From WJMB01 sp964581465 (GTDB taxonomy: Bacteria; RBG-13-66-14): a stretch of DNA of 64,000 nucleotides. Location of the stretch: the NCBI GenBank assembly GCA_964581465.1, contig CAZOOP010000013.1, forward strand, positions 18,544 to 82,543, written 5' to 3'. A model generated the notes under the pieces. That model ran no database searches. It saw only the letters and a program-made list of their open reading frames with translations, and was not told the origin of the DNA. The position numbers and the translations under genes were made by a program. Positions 1 to 9,097 of this stretch are shown piece by piece (the stretch's first letter is position 1; every line of letters begins with the position of its first letter).

Positions 1-488
1 GCCTCGGGATCGACCACGAAGACCTCGCCGGTGTCGGAGAGGCTCAGGTCCGTGGGCAGCAGGTGTTGCCAGTCGTAGTCGCCGAAAGCGCCCAGTCGCC
101 CGGCGACGCTGAGGTTTGGATCATCAACGCTGTGGGCGGTCAGCGAGAGTGTGGTGATTTGTCCCTCTTCGACGTCGGCCCGTCCGGCGGCGGTGTAGAG
201 GATCACGCCGGCCTCGGCCACATCGACCTCGACCAGGCGGTTGTAGCCCGCCGGGCAGTCGACCACGCCGGAAGCCGAGTTGCCGTCGATCTCCAGTTCG
301 GCCCAGATCTCCTCGGCGATGTCCCCGGCGGTGATCCGCACCCGGACGCTGTCGACGGCCTCGGCGTCGGCGAGGCCGCTAAGATCGAGCACCAGGCCGC
401 TGTCGTCGGTGGTCGGACCCGCGGGATCGCAGGCCGTAAGTGCCAGCCCCAGGAGGGCGATGGCGATGATTGCTCGTTTGCCGTTCAT
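1..488 (-). CDS. Secreted lipoprotein, C-terminus cut off by the window edge
   Basis: The frame opens with ATG at 488 and stays open to base 1, so only the first about 162 residues are present. The N-terminus is a classic lipoprotein signal: a short basic start, a hydrophobic stretch, and the lipobox LALTAC, with Cys at about residue 20 as the expected lipidation site. The mature part is acidic and looks beta-rich, with phrases such as VDSVRVRITAG and GYNRLVEVDVAEAG. The last visible residues (GEVFVVDPEA) resemble the start of an NHL or beta-propeller repeat, but this cannot be confirmed. The gene starts 12 bp after the stop of the FecR-domain gene, so the two are probably co-transcribed. I do not recognise a specific function; a cell-envelope role is inferred from the lipobox and neighbour. 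Confidence 0.8.
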   Translation of the reverse strand, partial: MNGKRAIIAIALLGLALTACDPAGPTTDDSGLVLDLSGLADAEAVDSVRVRITAGDIAEEIWAELEIDGNSASGVVDCPAGYNRLVEVDVAEAGVILYTAAGRADVEEGQITTLSLTAHSVDDPNLSVAGRLGAFGDYDWQHLLPTDLSLSDTGEVFVVDPE

Positions 489-500
489 GTCTTCTCCCCC

Positions 501-1352
501 CTAGTCCCAGTTGATGTTGATGCTGATCCCGCCTTCGTCGTCGTCATCGCCGCCGTCGTCATCGAGATCGGCGGCGACCACGGCGGCCGTGGCGCCCACG
601 ACGCCCACGGCGCCGACGATGATCCAGGGGAAGCCCCCGGCGGCCGAGGTGCCGGCGGCGGCGCCACCGGTCTGAGCTCCTTCGGTCAGGGTGGTCAGCG
701 CGCCGTCGGCGGCTCCGGAGAGGGCCACGCCGGGCAGGCTGAGCAGTCCGCCGGCCCAGCTCTCCAGGGCGGCGATCTCGACGGCGGTCAAGGCGACGGG
801 CTCGGCCAGGGCGCCCTCGACGGGGACCACGGTCTTGGTCGACTCGGTGAGAGTCACCGCCTCGCCGGTCGTCGTCTGCGTAGCCTCGACCTCGCCGTGG
901 AGCACTTGGTAGGTGGTGGTTCCGTCCTCGGCCACCTCGGCGGCGAAGAGCGTCCCTCGCACCGAACCCGAGGCGCTGCGCGAGGAGACGCGGAAGCCCG
1001 CGCCGTCGTCGGCGGCGCCGTTGATGGCCGCCAGCACCCCGCCGTAGTAGGTGTCGATGTCGTAGCTAGAGGTGGTGGTGGCCAGGCGCACCCGGCTGTT
1101 GGAGCGGATGCGCACCCGCTGCCCCGTGCCCAGGCTGATCTCGACGCTGGAGTTGCGCGTAGCCTCGATGACATCGTCCTCGTGGACGTCGTCGCCCTTG
1201 TCCAGCTTGTCGGTTTCGCCGTCCCGGGTGACGGTCACCCGGCCGACGACCTCGACGACCTCGCCCAGGCGGCGGCCGAGGCCGAAGGAGGCCGGGGCCA
1301 ACGCCAGGGCGAGCAGGATAATGAGGGGAAGAGTAATCGACCTAGTTTTCAT
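501..1352 (-). CDS. FecR-domain secreted/membrane-anchored protein
   Basis: 283 aa from ATG at 1352, chosen because a GGAGGC Shine-Dalgarno lies just upstream and a signal peptide (MKTRSITLPLIILLALALAP) follows; an in-frame upstream ATG at 1475 would bury the signal. Residues about 28-120 match the FecR fold: a VEVVGRVTVTRDG opening, DVHEDDVIEA, and the S-x-G-T-G-x-R-V-R-I-R segment, followed by RSASGSVRGTLFAAEV. The C-terminal third has a Gly/Ala-rich hydrophobic segment (FPWIIVGAVGVVGATAAVVA) that could be a membrane anchor, then a very acidic Asp-rich tail. FecR domains occur both in sigma-regulating proteins and as general envelope ligand-binding modules; no sigma factor is adjacent, so the second role is more likely. 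Co-directional with the lipoprotein 12 bp downstream. Confidence 0.8.
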   Translation of the reverse strand: MKTRSITLPLIILLALALAPASFGLGRRLGEVVEVVGRVTVTRDGETDKLDKGDDVHEDDVIEATRNSSVEISLGTGQRVRIRSNSRVRLATTTSSYDIDTYYGGVLAAINGAADDGAGFRVSSRSASGSVRGTLFAAEVAEDGTTTYQVLHGEVEATQTTTGEAVTLTESTKTVVPVEGALAEPVALTAVEIAALESWAGGLLSLPGVALSGAADGALTTLTEGAQTGGAAAGTSAAGGFPWIIVGAVGVVGATAAVVAADLDDDGGDDDDEGGISININWD

Positions 1353-2224
1353 CGTGCCTCCGTTCGGGCGGTTCGGCGATCGGTTCGGCCCTCGGCTGAA
1401 CCACCGCGGTTTGCAAAGAATGGGGCTGCCTGAATAACGGACGAATTGCAATTGTGCCCTGATTGGCCTGTTCATCCAGGGGTGATTATCTCAGAATGAA
1501 CCGTATTCCTAAGCTAACGGTCAAAGATCAGCTTGGTGATCGACCACGCTCGGCTCTTGGTGGATCGGGGCATGCGGCAACTGTCCAGCCTGATGCTCCG
1601 TCAAGCGACACCTCGGTAAAACATCGGTGGCAAGTCTTCGGTCGTTACTGACGCTTCTCGGCCTGGAGAGCAATCCGGGAAAGCCCCGAGCGGGAACGCG
1701 TTTTGAGAGCAGCCTTTCCGACAGGAGCCATTCAGGAGTTGTTGAGACGGGTAGCCACCGGCTGTCCCCCGGGAGCCCCTGATCTCCATCTCCTTTATTG
1801 CGCGCCGTTTATCGCCCACCCGCGATACACCATCGATACACCGTCGTGCAGCGCCCGGTTGAAGTCGCCCCGTTTATTGCCATTGTCTTATTGAACAATT
1901 AAAGTATATCACCTTCGGGGCGCTCTGACCAGCTTCGGCTGTGCTTGACGACCCGCGGAGCCGCTGATATAGTTTACTGGTAGATAAACGTCCTAGTTGA
2001 ATGATTAATGATTACTTAAGCTCCGGCCTCCGTGTCGCCGCGGTTGGTTCATCGGTTCACAGCTGTTTGAAGCAGACCGCAAAACGTGGCTATTCGGGGG
2101 AATCGCCGGCGACAGCGGACCCGCTCGCTGATATATTTAAAAGCGCCAGGGATCGCAGACCCTTTTCGGACCTGATCGTCATTGTATCCTGTTGATAATA
2201 GAGATGATAATTAACGGATGCAAA

Positions 2225-2400
2225 ACACACGACCATACACACGGCCATACACAAGAGCATGGACCAGCCAACTCCAACTCGAAACACCACCCCACCTCGA
2301 AAAACGCTGCTGATACGCGGCTTTGCCAAATGATGCCTGGCCCGCCAACTCAACCTCACGACGCCTGCTAGTCATATGTACATGATAATAGCACGCTTAG
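2225..2400. repeat. R4 repeat, copy 1 (similar to 62300-62465)
   Basis: Shares GGACCAGCCAACTCCA and a following CACC-rich block then CCTCGA with the region at about 62340, and both end in ATGATNATAGCA. Similarity is patchy, so boundaries are approximate. Confidence 0.4.
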
Positions 2401-2696
2401 GGCAGATGCGCCATCATCGATGCTCGTTGCGCCAGGCAGTTGACAATGGAGCTGCCTGACGTCTCTACCTGGGAATGTGAAAACCCACGTGCCTGCCTCA
2501 AGCGGCTCACTCGATGTGCGCGCCTGATTGCCTGCTGACCGCATGTCTCTGAACGTTATCCAGTGCCACTTGGTCCGTGACAGTTAAGTGATCCCTTAAC
2601 GGATGCCAGTCACAGAACGGTCAGCCTGTATATGGCGGCGTAGATGGGCCTGACCCCTAGCTATCCCTAGCTATACCTAGCGATCGATAGCTATCC

Positions 2697-2883
2697 TAGA
2701 TATCAGCGGACCTGTATCCGCCCTGACAGCGAATTGCCCCTAACGCATAAGTGCCATAATAACAAGTAATAAGGGAATGCCAAATGAACGTTTGCTCATA
2801 AACAGGCATTTCCGGGATGCCAATACCGGCCCGGCAGGTTGATCCCCATCAGCCCGATTTAGCCCGAACACATTTCATGATGC
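2697..2883 (-). repeat. R1 dispersed repeat, partial copy
   Basis: In minus sense. Contains the block GATATCAG...CCTGTATC, the landmark GTGCCATAATAACAAGTAAT followed by AAGGGAATGCCAAATG, and the end GATCCCCATCAGCCCGATTT then CCGAACACATTTCATGATGCC. Matches the copy at 37267-37591 in the same order. Confidence 0.6.
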
Positions 2884-2995
2884 CTTCCCGTATTAACTCG
2901 TTCAGAAGCGGGTGAACCCCGATCGATACACTGAGGCCATTCCCGTGGAGCACCAGTAGGCAGCGGAGTCTTAAACATCACCCCGCGAGGCCGCC

Positions 2996-3889
2996 GTGTC
3001 GCTGATCAGCCCCCAGGTTCAGACCCTAATCGACGCGGCCCTGGCCGAAGACCGCCCTTCGGCGGACTACACCACCCTGGCGACGGTCCCGGCGGACCGC
3101 CATGCCGAGGGTGTGATCGTCGCCCGTCAGGCCCTGCGCCTCTGCGGCGTGGCGGTCGTCGCGGCCGTCTTCGAGCGCGGCGGGGGAGCAATCGAATACG
3201 CACCCGGGGCCGCCGATGGTGACGACCTGGAGGCCGGCGCGGTCATCGCCCGGATCGCCGGACCGGCGCGGGAGCTGCTCAGCCTGGAGCGTCCGGCGCT
3301 CAACTTCCTTGGCCGGCTCTGCGGCGTGGCCACCCGGGCCCGGGACTGGACCGGGGAGCTGCGGCGGGCCTGGGAGGCCCTGCCCGTCGCCGCGCGCCCG
3401 CCGTTGCCGCCGCGCCTGGTCGACACCCGCAAGACCATCCCCGGCTGGCGCGAACTGGACAAGTACGCCGTGCGCACCGGCGGGGCGGGCAACCACCGTC
3501 ACGACCTGGCCGGAGGCGTGCTGATCAAGGACAACCACCTGATCGCCGCCGGCGGGGTGGAGGCGGCTCTGCTCGCGGCGCGCGAGATAGCCCCCCACGG
3601 ACTGCGCCTGGAGATCGAGGTCACAAGCTTGGAGCAGCTCCAGGAGGCCCTGGCCGCCGGGGCCGAGGCCTGCCTGCTCGATAATATGGAGGGTGACGAG
3701 CTGGCCGACGCCGTCGCCCGCTGCCGCGAGGCCGACGTAATCAGCGAGGTCTCCGGCGGGGTGGGCTTCGCCGAGTTGGCAGCCCTGGCCGCCCTGGGTC
3801 CCGACGTGATCTCCTCGGGTGCGCTGACCCACTCGGCCCCTTGCGCCGACATCGCCCTCGACTTCACCCGTTCCTGGAAGACCGCATAG
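2996..3889 (+). CDS. nadC: Nicotinate-nucleotide pyrophosphorylase (carboxylating)
   Basis: 297 aa, normal length for the family. Converts quinolinate and PRPP to nicotinate mononucleotide in de novo NAD synthesis. The family signature is clear: VDTRKTIPGWRELDKYAV, then RTGGAGNHRHDL and LIKDNHL in the quinolinate/PRPP-binding barrel, followed by LEIEVTSLEQ, LLDNM and the ISEVSGGVG and GPDVISSGALTHS strands near the C-terminus. Start is GTG at 2996 with GAGG upstream at about 2987; a long repeat-filled gap precedes it, so a promoter probably lies just upstream. The AAA+ gene begins 10 bp after its stop. No nadA or nadB is visible. Confidence 0.95.
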   Translation: MSLISPQVQTLIDAALAEDRPSADYTTLATVPADRHAEGVIVARQALRLCGVAVVAAVFERGGGAIEYAPGAADGDDLEAGAVIARIAGPARELLSLERPALNFLGRLCGVATRARDWTGELRRAWEALPVAARPPLPPRLVDTRKTIPGWRELDKYAVRTGGAGNHRHDLAGGVLIKDNHLIAAGGVEAALLAAREIAPHGLRLEIEVTSLEQLQEALAAGAEACLLDNMEGDELADAVARCREADVISEVSGGVGFAELAALAALGPDVISSGALTHSAPCADIALDFTRSWKTA

Positions 3890-3898
3890 CGAATCGGG

Positions 3899-6800
3899 GT
3901 GTTCATGGACCAGTTCCTGCCCGACCTCCACCTGATCTGGCGTCCTGTCGAGTTCGCCAGTGTGGGCGGCATCGACGCCCTCTACAAGGAGTACCGCCGC
4001 TTGATCAAGACCGGCGGTCACGCCTGGTGGACCCAGCGGCTCTCGCTCACTTACGTGCGCCTGCTGGATCAGGTCATCGAGGATAAGGGACCCGTCTACC
4101 TGTATCCCGTCGAGGACCCCCGCGAGGCCGGCAACCAGGTCTTCAAGCTCCGCGCGCGTATCGACGGCGTTCTCTACAACCCCGACGGCTCCTTCGTCCC
4201 CCAGCCCGACGACAACCTGCCTTACCGTCGTGAAGGCGGTGACCGCATCTACTCGGCCTGTTGGGTACGCCTGGTCTCGATGGAGGTCATTCCCTTCGAG
4301 GAGCTGCCCGAGCCCACAGATTACGTCGTGCTGCCCTACGGCGACGACGTTGTCGAGGCCCTGGGCGGCAAGTTCTCCAAGGGCTTCATCCTCCCCACGG
4401 ACCAATACTCCCAGTTCAAGAAGACCAGCCTGGCCCAGCGCCTGGAGGCCCTGGAAAGGGTGGCCGAGAACGTGGCCGCCGAGAAGCCCATGGTGACCAA
4501 GCTCCATGACTTCGAGAAGCGGATCGCCGAGACCGTGGCCCGCGACGCCGCCGCCGGCGAGTCGGTCTTCGATGTGGCCGGCGAGCCCGGCCTCAGCGTG
4601 CACCTGCGCGAGGAGCGGGCCGAGCGGATAACGTCCGGCACAACAAGCGGCGAGCACGAGCTGCGCCTGGACACCGACGATGACTCGCTGATTATCGGCG
4701 CCCCGGGGCTGGAGTTGGACCGCGACGAGGAACGGCGCAGCTACGGCGAGGTCAGCCTGGATCTCTCCCAGGGCGGGCGCGTCGTATCCGAGCGCAACGT
4801 AGACACCTTCAAGCTGGACCGCGAGCTGACCGACCTCGAGGAGGACGGCGGCCTAAGCCGTGAGGATCGTCAGCTCATCGAGCTGGGCATCGACTGGGAC
4901 GTGCTGCACCGTATGCGGCGCAAGCTGGCCCGCTACGATGATTCGGGCCTCGAGCGTCCCAGCGGTGAGAGTGCCGTCATCGACAGCACCCGGCGCACGG
5001 TGGCGGAGTTCGATTCCAGCGAGGATGAGGAAGCCGCCGTCGTTGAAGACACCAAGCCGACAACGCCCACCGAGGACCTGCCACCCGTCGAGCCCGTGCC
5101 CGAGTTTGGCGGCGAGGCCGTCGGCGAGGACTTGGAAGAAGAGGAGCCATCCAAGGCCTCCCTGCCCACCCCCGAGGACATCGCCCGGGCGCTCAGCGAG
5201 CGCGGCCCAAGACGCGAATCCCGTCCCGAGGCGGAGGAGAACGTTCCGGCCACCATTGAGCCACTGGAAACGCCGGAACCGAGCGTATCGAGCGAACCGA
5301 TCAAACAGACGCCCCCCGAGGAGCCCTTCGAGCACATCTCGATCCTGGCCAACCTTAGAAACTCCAGCGAACGGAGCGAACCCGTCCGTCGACCCGAACC
5401 GGCTGAAGAAGCGCCCGTTGAGAAATCACCCCTCGAAGAAAAGCCTGGTGAAAAAGACGAACGAATCGGCGCCCTGGCCTCGCTCCGCGAGGAACCGGTG
5501 AAAGAAGAGCCCAAGCCCGTTGCCGACAAACCGCCGACTGAGCGCGTCGAGGCCCTGGGCCGACTGCGTGAAAGCCCAACTCCGGACGCTCAACCATCCA
5601 AGACCGCCGAGACCACAGATGACTTCAACCGAGCCGTCGAAGAGGAGGTTGCCCGGCGCCTGGAGGCCCTGGGCCGCGTGCGCGAGGAGACGCCGCCGGA
5701 AGACAAACCGGCCGAGATCGCGGAAACAAAAGCCGAAGCGGACGCCGGGACGGACAGTGAAGAAGCCGTCCCAGCCGCACTGCGCGAGGTCCGGGAGCCG
5801 ACCGAGGAATCCGCCGACGTCGACGCCGCACCAGCCGCCGAAGAGCCCTTCCGTCCCCTCGAGGAGCTGCTGGGTGACGAGGACGAGGACGCGCAGAGCC
5901 CACCGGAACCGGCGCTGACCTCGCGGGAGCTCGAAGAGCCTCTGGACGATGACGACGAAGCCTTCTCCTTCCCGGACCTGCCACCGCTGAAAGAAGAAGG
6001 CAAGCCGCGCTCGATCCCGACTGGCTCGGCCATGCCTCCGGGGCTCAACCTCTTCGCCGACGAGGAGCCCACGGATACCCCGCGGCCCCTGACGGAGTCC
6101 GGGGAGACCGAGAGCCTGCTGATCCCCACCGTCGACTCCCTGCTGCGCAACGCCGAGGCCCGGGATAGCCGGGAGAAAGCGACCCCGGAGCCCGCCGACG
6201 TCCCCCTGGCTCTGCCCCGCGAGGTGGCCTCGGGCATCCGCAAGATCCGTGAGCACCTGGTGATCGACTCCGAGCAGGTGGCCCACATCATCACCAACCT
6301 GCTGCTGGGCAAGCACGTCATCATCGGCGGACCGACGGGCTGCGGCAAGACCACCCTGGCACGGCTGATCCCCAGCCTGATCTGGAACATCTATCCGGAG
6401 ATCGTCCAGGCCATGTCCTCCTGGGGCGCCGGTGATCTGCTCGGCCAGGTCTACCCCCTGCCCGACGGCGGCTCCGCCGTCTCCGGCATCCTGACCCGGA
6501 CCATCCTCAAGAACTACCAGTCCCAGAGCCGGGGCTACAGCCGCGCCCCCTTCCGCGCCCCCAACGGCGCCCAGTACGAGGGGGTCTGGTTGGTCCTCGA
6601 CGAGCTGGACAACAGCGACTGGACGGCGCTGATCAGCGACTTCCTTGCCGCCAGCGACGCCGACAGCCTGCGCATCCCCGTGGTCAGCTCGCCGGGCGAG
6701 CACGTCAAGATCCCCCTGCCCCGGGACTTCCGCCTGCTGGCCACCTTCAACGACCCCGACGGACCCCGCCGCCTGGAGAAGCTGTCCCAGTCCACCCGTC

Positions 6801-7486
6801 GCCGCCTGGCCTTCGTCGAGCTCCACTCGCCCTCCGACGAGGCGGCAGAGCGAAAGGCCGTGCGCCGCAACGTCCAGTCCACAGTCTACGAGCAGCTCGG
6901 TCTGGCAACCCGGGCCAGCGACCTCGGCGGCCAGATCGAGAACACCCTCTTCCGCTTCGTCCGCCTCACCCGCAGCTACCGCGACATCGGCACCGCCCCC
7001 TTGGTGACCATCCTGGCCGACGTCCAGGTCGAGACCCAGATGGGGTTGGAGGCTTGGAAGACCCTGGACGAGGCGATCTCGACCAACATCATCCCACTGC
7101 TGGGCGGCCTCGAGTCCGGTGTGCTGCGGATCATCGGCAACCTGGCCGCCAACACCCCGGAGCGCATCCACGCCTATCTGGCCAGTAACCTCCCCAAGCG
7201 CTACGCCGACGAGGGTTTCCGCCAACAACTCCAGAGCTATCTCGAGTTCCTGCTGCGCACCAGCCGCTATCGCCGCGACGACCTCCACGAGGACATCGAG
7301 GAGCTGGTAGAGCTCGTCTCCACCGGCATCCCCCAGGGCGAGGTCCAGACTTTGGTCCGCGCCCTGGAGCTGCGTGAGGGCAATTTGGGCTCCACCCTGC
7401 TGCCCGCCGTGAAGCTGGGTTCGACCCTCTTCGAGACCATCCGTGGTCTGACCAGACTGATCAACGTCGCCCAGGGAAGACGCTAG
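3899..7486 (+). CDS. AAA+ ATPase (MoxR/McrB-like) with putative PUA/EVE-like N-terminus and long acidic linker
   Basis: 1195 aa. Start is GTG 3899 or ATG 3905; the choice changes only two residues. Residues about 1-155 form a globular domain with motifs (VYLYPVEDPREAGNQVFKL, CWVRLVSMEVIPFEELPEP) that remind me of PUA/EVE-type modules; this is a tentative reading. Residues about 160-770 are charged and low-complexity, mostly Glu/Pro rich, with recurring short motifs such as ERIGALASLRE, ERVEALGRLRE and RRLEALGRVRE. The C-terminal about 400 aa is an AAA+ domain: Walker A GPTGCGKT (811-818), Walker B VWLVLDELD (896-904), sensor-1 region FRLLATFND (about 944) and an Arg-rich STRRRLAF. This is the dynein/MoxR/McrB branch that remodels partners. 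No McrC-like nuclease or von Willebrand partner adjoins it; nadC and birA flank it closely, so it is probably co-transcribed with them. Function unknown. Confidence 0.85.
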   Translation: MFMDQFLPDLHLIWRPVEFASVGGIDALYKEYRRLIKTGGHAWWTQRLSLTYVRLLDQVIEDKGPVYLYPVEDPREAGNQVFKLRARIDGVLYNPDGSFVPQPDDNLPYRREGGDRIYSACWVRLVSMEVIPFEELPEPTDYVVLPYGDDVVEALGGKFSKGFILPTDQYSQFKKTSLAQRLEALERVAENVAAEKPMVTKLHDFEKRIAETVARDAAAGESVFDVAGEPGLSVHLREERAERITSGTTSGEHELRLDTDDDSLIIGAPGLELDRDEERRSYGEVSLDLSQGGRVVSERNVDTFKLDRELTDLEEDGGLSREDRQLIELGIDWDVLHRMRRKLARYDDSGLERPSGESAVIDSTRRTVAEFDSSEDEEAAVVEDTKPTTPTEDLPPVEPVPEFGGEAVGEDLEEEEPSKASLPTPEDIARALSERGPRRESRPEAEENVPATIEPLETPEPSVSSEPIKQTPPEEPFEHISILANLRNSSERSEPVRRPEPAEEAPVEKSPLEEKPGEKDERIGALASLREEPVKEEPKPVADKPPTERVEALGRLRESPTPDAQPSKTAETTDDFNRAVEEEVARRLEALGRVREETPPEDKPAEIAETKAEADAGTDSEEAVPAALREVREPTEESADVDAAPAAEEPFRPLEELLGDEDEDAQSPPEPALTSRELEEPLDDDDEAFSFPDLPPLKEEGKPRSIPTGSAMPPGLNLFADEEPTDTPRPLTESGETESLLIPTVDSLLRNAEARDSREKATPEPADVPLALPREVASGIRKIREHLVIDSEQVAHIITNLLLGKHVIIGGPTGCGKTTLARLIPSLIWNIYPEIVQAMSSWGAGDLLGQVYPLPDGGSAVSGILTRTILKNYQSQSRGYSRAPFRAPNGAQYEGVWLVLDELDNSDWTALISDFLAASDADSLRIPVVSSPGEHVKIPLPRDFRLLATFNDPDGPRRLEKLSQSTRRRLAFVELHSPSDEAAERKAVRRNVQSTVYEQLGLATRASDLGGQIENTLFRFVRLTRSYRDIGTAPLVTILADVQVETQMGLEAWKTLDEAISTNIIPLLGGLESGVLRIIGNLAANTPERIHAYLASNLPKRYADEGFRQQLQSYLEFLLRTSRYRRDDLHEDIEELVELVSTGIPQGEVQTLVRALELREGNLGSTLLPAVKLGSTLFETIRGLTRLINVAQGRR

Positions 7487-7492
7487 GAGATC

Positions 7493-8098
7493 ATGGCCAT
7501 TCGCTGGCGTATCGAACGCTACGAGAACCTGCCCTCCACCAACGACATCGCCCGCCGCGTCGGGCGGGCGGGGGCGCCGGAGGGACTGGTCGTAGTCGCC
7601 CGCAGCCAGCGGAGCGGTCGCGGTCGCCGCGGCGACGCCTGGTACAGCCCCCTGGGTGGCCTGTGGTTCAGTCTCCTGCTGCGTCCTGACCTGCCCGCCG
7701 TCGAGAACGACCTCTACGCCCAGTACGCCGCCGTGGCCCTCTATGAACCCCTCGCCAGGCACCTGAACGTCCAGATCAAGCCCCCCAACGACCTCTACTG
7801 CTGCGGGCGAAAGTTCGCCGGGATTCTCGTCGAAACCGAGGTGCGGGGCTCGAAGAGCTCCTTCGCGGTCATCGGCATCGGCGTCAACGTCAACTTCGAC
7901 CGCCGCCAACTCCCCGATGACGTGCAGCATCGCGCCACAACCATGTTCACCGAGTCCGGCCGCGTCTTCGCCCTCGAGAAGCTGCTCGACGAGCTGCTGG
8001 ATTCCCTGGCCGAGCACTACGAGCTGCTGCTCCGCGATCCCCTGGAAATCCGCGACGAATACCTGGCCCTGGTCGCCGCCAACCACGAACCGCTGTAA
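7493..8098 (+). CDS. birA: Biotin--[acetyl-CoA-carboxylase] ligase, short catalytic form
   Basis: 201 aa, consisting of the catalytic domain only. It activates biotin with ATP and attaches it to the lysine of biotin carrier proteins. Seen: the substrate-binding start ERYENLPSTNDIARR, the nucleotide loop SGRGRRGDAW, the segment KPPNDLYCCGRKFAGILVE, which corresponds to the usual KWPNDL with Trp replaced by Pro, and IGIGVNVNF. There is no N-terminal DNA-binding winged helix, so it cannot act as a biotin repressor, and the usual small C-terminal SH3-like domain is shortened or missing. ATG 7493 is 6 bp after the AAA+ stop, with the ribosome site AGGAGA overlapping that stop, which implies translational coupling. 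Confidence 0.85.
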   Translation: MAIRWRIERYENLPSTNDIARRVGRAGAPEGLVVVARSQRSGRGRRGDAWYSPLGGLWFSLLLRPDLPAVENDLYAQYAAVALYEPLARHLNVQIKPPNDLYCCGRKFAGILVETEVRGSKSSFAVIGIGVNVNFDRRQLPDDVQHRATTMFTESGRVFALEKLLDELLDSLAEHYELLLRDPLEIRDEYLALVAANHEPL

Positions 8099-8287
8099 CG
8101 TCCGCCTCCCTTCGAGTCTCCCCATCCCGACTGAGCGCTCCAAACCACCGCCGGTTGCCGGTCAGCATCCGGCTGTTTTTGTATATCAATACACGGCTTA
8201 CGATACGGGTCGGTCAGCCGGCTACACAGTTCAGCATCGCCGACTAATTGATAATGATCCACGGCAGCATCGCACTGTATGCTGATA

Positions 8288-8627
8288 GGGATTATCGCAT
8301 GGAACTAAACCGACATCGGGAAAACAAAGATGGACATTTAAAACAGTAGTGCCGACAATCATCTCACGCAAAAGATCAACTCGAAGAATCATGAGTTTTT
8401 ATATAAATAACCTAAGTTATTTATTAATAAGCAGCTAGCTTGATTGTGTCCGTGAAACCCAGGATGTGAATCAGGAGCCGCGGCTTCCCGATTCTCAGCA
8501 TCCAAATTGTCAAAGCCTGTTTACCCACCACAAATCAACTCCGCCATGAACGGAACATCAGGCTATAAGTGGTATAATTTCTAGTCGTTAGCAATATACA
8601 TCTCTGACAAGAACGCTTGCTAACCTG
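8288..8627 (+). repeat. R2 MITE-like element, copy 1 (degenerate end)
   Basis: Begins GGGATTATCGC with GAACTAAACCGAC following, carries the core GTGAATCAGGAG...CTTCCCGATTCTCAGC at about 8465-8502 and ends in a region aligning with the end of copy 26562-26909. About 340 bp, but the right terminus has decayed. Confidence 0.5.
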
Positions 8628-8984
8628 ATAAGCGGATCAGTTGACCCCAGTTGGGCGCCTTACCCCTCATAACTGCGAACAGCCGCTCTATCCTTCTCAG
8701 GACGCTTGCGGCCCAATTGCGCAGCGTGGTTTCCTAAACAGGCAACCGATCAACCAACCCAAGCTGCCCGGATTAAGCAAAATCACGCCAAGTGAGTGTA
8801 CATCATCCAGCACACTATCGAGACCTTACTCGACCGTACAGGTTTCGTACTCCTCAGGCACAGACCGCTTATACAATAGCGGCAGTCTGACGGCCATCGT
8901 TTACAACTCTTTGATACTCGTTCGCCTAACGAGCAATCAGCCGGCCCCATCGGCCCGCGCCACACCGCCGCCGGAGGACCACGA

Positions 8985-9097
8985 GGCTTTGGCACGTTTC
9001 TTGCAAACCCTTCGCTGTGCTTCGCGACTACCATTGGTTGTAGAGCCACGATACGCCGTGGGGCTTCGGGGAGGATTGCAAGAAACGTGCCAAAGCC
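8985..9097. repeat. H hairpin, copy 1: 22-bp perfect inverted repeat
   Basis: Left arm 8985-9006 and right arm 9076-9097 are perfect reverse complements built on TTTGGCACGTTTCTTGCAA, separated by a 69-bp spacer. The same arms recur at 31364, 45311 and 58504 while the spacers differ. It lies about 140 bp before hpt. Confidence 0.8.

Larger units (their letters stand above)
1353..2995. other. 1.6-kb gene-free region with degenerate repeats
   Basis: No convincing gene. It holds a fragment resembling the R2/R3 terminus (GTGATTATCTCAGAATGAACCG near 1481), an R1 end fragment near 2158-2215 (minus sense), an area at about 2225-2400 similar to 62300-62465, and an R1 copy at 2697-2883. The short open frames here lack coding character. 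Confidence 0.6.

Noticed and set aside
63..1433. 456-aa open frame on the plus strand
   Set aside because: Antisense to the lipoprotein and FecR genes; an artefact of high GC. The minus-strand frames have signal peptides, lipobox and domain motifs.
3026..4657. 543-aa minus-strand frame
   Set aside because: Shadow of nadC and the AAA+ gene.
5426..8143. 905-aa open frame on the minus strand
   Set aside because: Antisense shadow of the AAA+ and birA genes; Gln/Gly/Val-rich with no motifs.
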